A DNA stretch of 45,410 nt from Alphaproteobacteria bacterium (lineage in GTDB: Bacteria; Pseudomonadota; Alphaproteobacteria; Rhizobiales; Xanthobacteraceae): assembly GCA_026400395.1 (NCBI GenBank), contig JAPLPD010000166.1, forward strand, positions 1-45,410, given 5' to 3'. This document shows, piece after piece, positions 42,821 through 45,410 of the stretch. The notes below the pieces were generated by a model. The model saw only the letters and a program-made list of their open reading frames with translations, was not told where the DNA came from and did not search any database. The number at the start of each line of letters is the position of its first letter. Positions within the stretch are counted from its first letter, which is position 1. Made by a program: the position numbers and the translations under genes.

Positions 42821-43792
42821 TTACTTCTTGGGCGATTCAGTCCGATCCCGGTTGCGATCGAGTTCCCGGCGAATATAAGCGCCGAAATCAGCCGGGCTAT
42901 TGCTCTCGACTGGATGCATACCGCTCGGAGCGAAGCGCGCGCGGAACGATTCTGTGCGAACGATCTCGTTCACATGCTTGTTGAGAAGGGCAACGACCGC
43001 TGGCGGGGTCTTCGCGGGCGCCACGAGGCCGACGAAGCCCTGATGAACGAACTTCGGAAATCCGCTTTCGACCATGGTCGGAAGCTCAGGCCAGCCCGGA
43101 TCCCGCTTCTGCGCGGTTGAGGCAAGTCCTCGCACCTTGTTATCCGCCACCAGCGGCATGGCAGCTCCCTGAAATACAAAGGCCCCGTCGATCTCGCCGG
43201 CTACCACGGCGATGCCGGCCTGGGTGATGCCGCGGTACGGCACATCGACAATGTCGATGCCTGCCTCCGCGCCAAGCTGCGCGATGGCCAGCGCGTTTAC
43301 CGTTCCCGCCCCGGAACTGCCGAAACTAAGCTTGCCGGGATTGGCTTTGCCATAGGCAATCAACTCGGCGACCGATTTGTAAGGCTTCGTTGGATTGCTG
43401 ATGAGGATCAGCGCCGGGCCTTCGAGGATCATACCGACCGGTGCGAAATCGGCGACCACGTCGTAAGGCATCGCCATGCCCTGCGGATTGGTCACGTTCG
43501 CCGATGAGGTGACCAGCAGGGTGTTTCCGCTCGGTTCCGCTCGGGCGACGTAGGCTCCCGCCACCATGCCCGATCCGCCGACACGGTTTTCGATCACCAC
43601 CGGCACACCGAGCCGCATTTGCAACTCTGGGGCGAGCGCGCGCGCCGGCAAGTCGGACAACCCGCCCGCCGGATACGAAACCACCAGCGTGATCGGTCGT
43701 CCGGCAAACAAATCCGCCTGCGCACCGACCGGCGTGTGCGCCGCCGCAGCGAACGCGGCGCCGATCATGGCGGAACGCAGTCCCCGCATCAT
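42821..43792 (-). CDS. Bug-family tripartite tricarboxylate receptor 5
   Basis: A 323-residue receptor. MMRGLRSAMIGAAFAAAAH and PVGAQA form the signal peptide; then GRPITLVVSYPAGGLSD, PVVIENRVGGSGMVAGAYVAR, SSGAGTVNALAIAQLGAEAG and VPYRGITQAGIAVVAGE. The ATG at 43792 follows GAGAG; the frame upstream to 43990 has no ribosome site. Receptors 1 to 4 are on the plus strand, this one on the minus. It is convergent with the LLM gene (nine-base gap) and divergent from the DoxX gene. No membrane partner is adjacent. Confidence 0.92.
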   Translation of the reverse strand: MMRGLRSAMIGAAFAAAAHTPVGAQADLFAGRPITLVVSYPAGGLSDLPARALAPELQMRLGVPVVIENRVGGSGMVAGAYVARAEPSGNTLLVTSSANVTNPQGMAMPYDVVADFAPVGMILEGPALILISNPTKPYKSVAELIAYGKANPGKLSFGSSGAGTVNALAIAQLGAEAGIDIVDVPYRGITQAGIAVVAGEIDGAFVFQGAAMPLVADNKVRGLASTAQKRDPGWPELPTMVESGFPKFVHQGFVGLVAPAKTPPAVVALLNKHVNEIVRTESFRARFAPSGMHPVESNSPADFGAYIRRELDRNRDRTESPKK

Positions 43793-43952
43793 AGGAGCTC
43801 TCGACCCTTGTCTGCCGATAGCGGTACTGAAGCGCAAATCCACCCGCAAGGCGGCATGGTGCATTGTCGCAATGCGGTCAGCGCCTTGTAGGCTGTCCGC
43901 GACTAACGCTAAAGTTCCCATCTGTCTTCCCACCCGACGAAAACACTCGCCG

Positions 43953-44426
43953 ATGAACCAAACCCCACTCCTCGTGCCCGCGCTCGGCACCGTCTATGCG
44001 GCGCTGGCGCCGTGGGCCGAAGCGCTGCTGCGCTTCTTTGTCGGCTTTGCGATGATACCGCACGGGATGCGCATGTGCCTGGGTTACTTCCCTGGCACCG
44101 GCGGACCGATCAACACCGTGCAGGGCGTCGCGGGCCTCTACGACCGCAAGGGCTTCAAACCCGGCTGGCTGTGGGCTTATGGCACCGTGCTCACGCAGTT
44201 CTTCGCCGCACCATGCGTTGCTCTCGGCTTGTTCACGCGGCCGATGGCGCTCCCGCTGTTCCTGCTGCTCGCGCTGTCGGCCCACGATCACGGCAAGTTC
44301 GATGGCTGGTTCTGGAACCGGATGGGCTTCGAATATCCGGCGATGTGGGCGATCGGCGCGCTGTATTTTCTGATCAACGGCGGCGGATTGATTTCGCTCG
44401 ATCATCTGCTGGGATTTGCATTCTAG
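43953..44426 (+). CDS. DoxX-family membrane protein
   Basis: A 157-residue protein with about four hydrophobic segments: ALLRFFVGFAMIPHGMRM, WLWAYGTVLTQFFAAPCVAL, MALPLFLLLALSAHDHG and AMWAIGALYFLINGGG. DoxX proteins are small inner-membrane proteins found beside oxidoreductases, with proposed roles in quinone-linked electron transfer or redox homeostasis. It lies 11 bases upstream of the class II aldolase gene and so is probably co-transcribed with it. Confidence 0.88.
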   Translation: MNQTPLLVPALGTVYAALAPWAEALLRFFVGFAMIPHGMRMCLGYFPGTGGPINTVQGVAGLYDRKGFKPGWLWAYGTVLTQFFAAPCVALGLFTRPMALPLFLLLALSAHDHGKFDGWFWNRMGFEYPAMWAIGALYFLINGGGLISLDHLLGFAF

Positions 44427-44437
44427 GGAGAACTCCA

Positions 44438-45271
44438 ATGGCCGACCCACTCGCTCAGGCACGGCACGACCTCGCCGTCGCCAACCGCGTCGTTTCGCTT
44501 GAAGGCATCATCGACGCGTTCGGCCACGTCAGCATGCGTCATCCCACCAAGCCGGACCGCTACCTGATCTCGCGCTCCCGCTCACCCGAGGTGGTGGAGG
44601 CGTCCGACATCTACGAATACACCCTCGACAGCGAACCGGTGTCGCCGCTGCCGGACGGCATCCGCGGTTACGGCGAACTTGTCATTCACGGCGAAATCTA
44701 CAAGGCGCGTCCCGACGTCAACGCGGTCGCCCATCATCACTCCATGGCATTCCTGCCGTTCTGCAATTCCGGTGAGCCGTTGGTGCCGCTCTATCACATG
44801 GGCGCGCAGATCGGCGAGACGGTGCCGTTCTGGGATTCCCGCGACGAGTTCGGCGACACCTGCCTGCTGGTGCTCAAGCCCGAGGAGGGCCGCTCGCTCG
44901 CCAGGACGCTTGGGCCGAACTGGCTGGTGCTGATGCGCCGCCACGGCGCGACGGTGGCCGCAAAGAGCCTGACCGAACTGGTCTTCCGGTCGATCTACAG
45001 CGTCCGCAATGCCGAGCTTCAGCTCATGTGCAAGACGCAAGGCCACGCCCTGAGCCCCCTCACGCCGGGCGAAGCGAAGATGGCCTGGGACCGTAACTTG
45101 CAGCCACGTCCGCAGGCGCGCGCCTGGGAATACTGGTCTACGCGGCTGAAGAAGGCCGGCGAATATCCGGCCGGCCCACCGAAAAAATTATCCAAGGCGG
45201 CGCCCAAGGTGGCGCAAAAGCCCAGCGCGCGAAAAAAGTCAGCGCCGGCGGCCCGCGGCAAGAAACGTTAG
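44438..45271 (+). CDS. Class II aldolase/adducin-family protein with a basic tail
   Basis: A 277-residue class II aldolase-fold protein. The zinc site is visible: His99 and His101 in AHHHSMAFLPF and His169 in MRRHGATVA. GHVSMRHP and YLISRSRSPEVVEASDI are family blocks near the N-terminus. Members cleave or epimerise sugar phosphates, or decarboxylate 3-oxo sugar acids. The last 30 residues (PPKKLSKAAPKVAQKPSARK and following) form a Lys/Ala/Pro-rich, histone-H1-like tail that is not part of the fold. GGGAG upstream supports the ATG at 44438. Confidence 0.92.
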   Translation: MADPLAQARHDLAVANRVVSLEGIIDAFGHVSMRHPTKPDRYLISRSRSPEVVEASDIYEYTLDSEPVSPLPDGIRGYGELVIHGEIYKARPDVNAVAHHHSMAFLPFCNSGEPLVPLYHMGAQIGETVPFWDSRDEFGDTCLLVLKPEEGRSLARTLGPNWLVLMRRHGATVAAKSLTELVFRSIYSVRNAELQLMCKTQGHALSPLTPGEAKMAWDRNLQPRPQARAWEYWSTRLKKAGEYPAGPPKKLSKAAPKVAQKPSARKKSAPAARGKKR

Positions 45272-45272
45272 G

Positions 45273-45404
45273 TGTAGCGCGACAATCTGGATGAGAACTC
45301 CGCGACAATCAGGATGGCCATTTTGGCGGTCGCGGCGAGGAGATGATTGTCGCGGCGCGACGATAACGCAAGCGATATTTTCGTGACGCGTGATTTGATT
45401 GTCG
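45273..45404. mobile_element. Repeated GCGACAATC motifs, possible mobile-element end
   Basis: Immediately after the aldolase stop the sequence changes character. GCGACAATC occurs directly at 45279-45287 and 45302-45310, each followed by a GGATG-like run, and inverted at 45345-45353 (GATTGTCGC) and, shortened to eight bases, at 45397-45404. Multiple short terminal repeats starting with TG are what IS21-type elements show at their ends. The window stops before any transposase could be seen, so this is an inference. Confidence 0.35.
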
Positions 45405-45410
45405 TGGAGC

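Noticed and set aside
1-45410. CRISPR arrays, tRNA or rRNA genes, prophage genes
   Set aside because: No regularly spaced repeats with unique spacers, no cloverleaf-like or rRNA sequence, and no phage structural genes were seen on reading through the window; a tool search could still find a short RNA.

Overview
The window is GC-rich, densely packed bacterial DNA. Three things suggest an alphaproteobacterium of the Bradyrhizobium/Rhodopseudomonas/Afipia group: the gene content, with many solute receptors of the Bug and NMT1 types and catabolic oxidoreductases; Shine-Dalgarno-led genes; and intergenic palindromes of the type gtcatggccggg...cccggccatgac. The assignment is an inference from style and content, because no rRNA or other marker gene is present. 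I found no tRNA, rRNA, CRISPR array, phage gene or complete insertion sequence.

Layout. 1-2 kb: the 3' part of an amidase and an HI0933-type flavoprotein. 2-3.7 kb: a minus-strand pair, a DUF2848 protein and an orphan NMT1-type binding protein. 3.7-8.6 kb: a plus-strand ABC importer operon (fused double permease, ATPase, alpha/beta hydrolase, binding protein). 8.6-17.8 kb: a minus-strand MdtABC-type RND multidrug pump with its outer-membrane lipoprotein (outer-membrane factor, adaptor and two different RND permeases, the last three genes overlapping by 4 bases). 18-24.9 kb: an orphan binding protein, small hypotheticals, a fumarylacetoacetase-type hydrolase, two divergent paralogues of the 4,5-dihydroxyphthalate decarboxylase/PBP2 fold (both 331 residues), a glutathione S-transferase and a lone receiver-domain response regulator. 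24.9-30.4 kb: a TPP enzyme divergent from eutB-eutC, a MetE-like zinc methyltransferase and a small secreted protein, closed by a strong bidirectional terminator. 30.4-45.3 kb: a catabolic region with a cyclase, five Bug receptors of the tripartite tricarboxylate transporter type, two LLM flavin monooxygenases, a D-tartrate-dehydratase-like enolase-superfamily enzyme, a D-2-hydroxyacid dehydrogenase, a cupin, a fumarate-reductase-like flavoprotein, a DoxX protein and a class II aldolase. The last 140 bases carry short direct and inverted repeats that look like the end of a mobile element.

How it fits together. The region reads as uptake and breakdown of organic acids and aromatic or amine compounds, plus efflux. 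It holds eight classical solute receptors and two PBP2-fold enzyme-like proteins, but only one set of membrane transport genes (3743-8568). Most receptors must therefore borrow permeases encoded elsewhere or act as sensors. Genes are packed tightly: six of the seven convergent gene pairs are separated by 3-22 bases.

Most notable observations: an 11-residue Thr/Asn-rich tandem repeat inserted in one RND permease; a 10-bp perfect inverted repeat between the outer-membrane-factor and adaptor genes; the eutBC/MetE-like/secreted-protein operon opposite a TPP enzyme; a decayed isocitrate lyase/PEP mutase-family remnant; and an LLM monooxygenase whose normal start appears to be out of frame with the rest of the gene.
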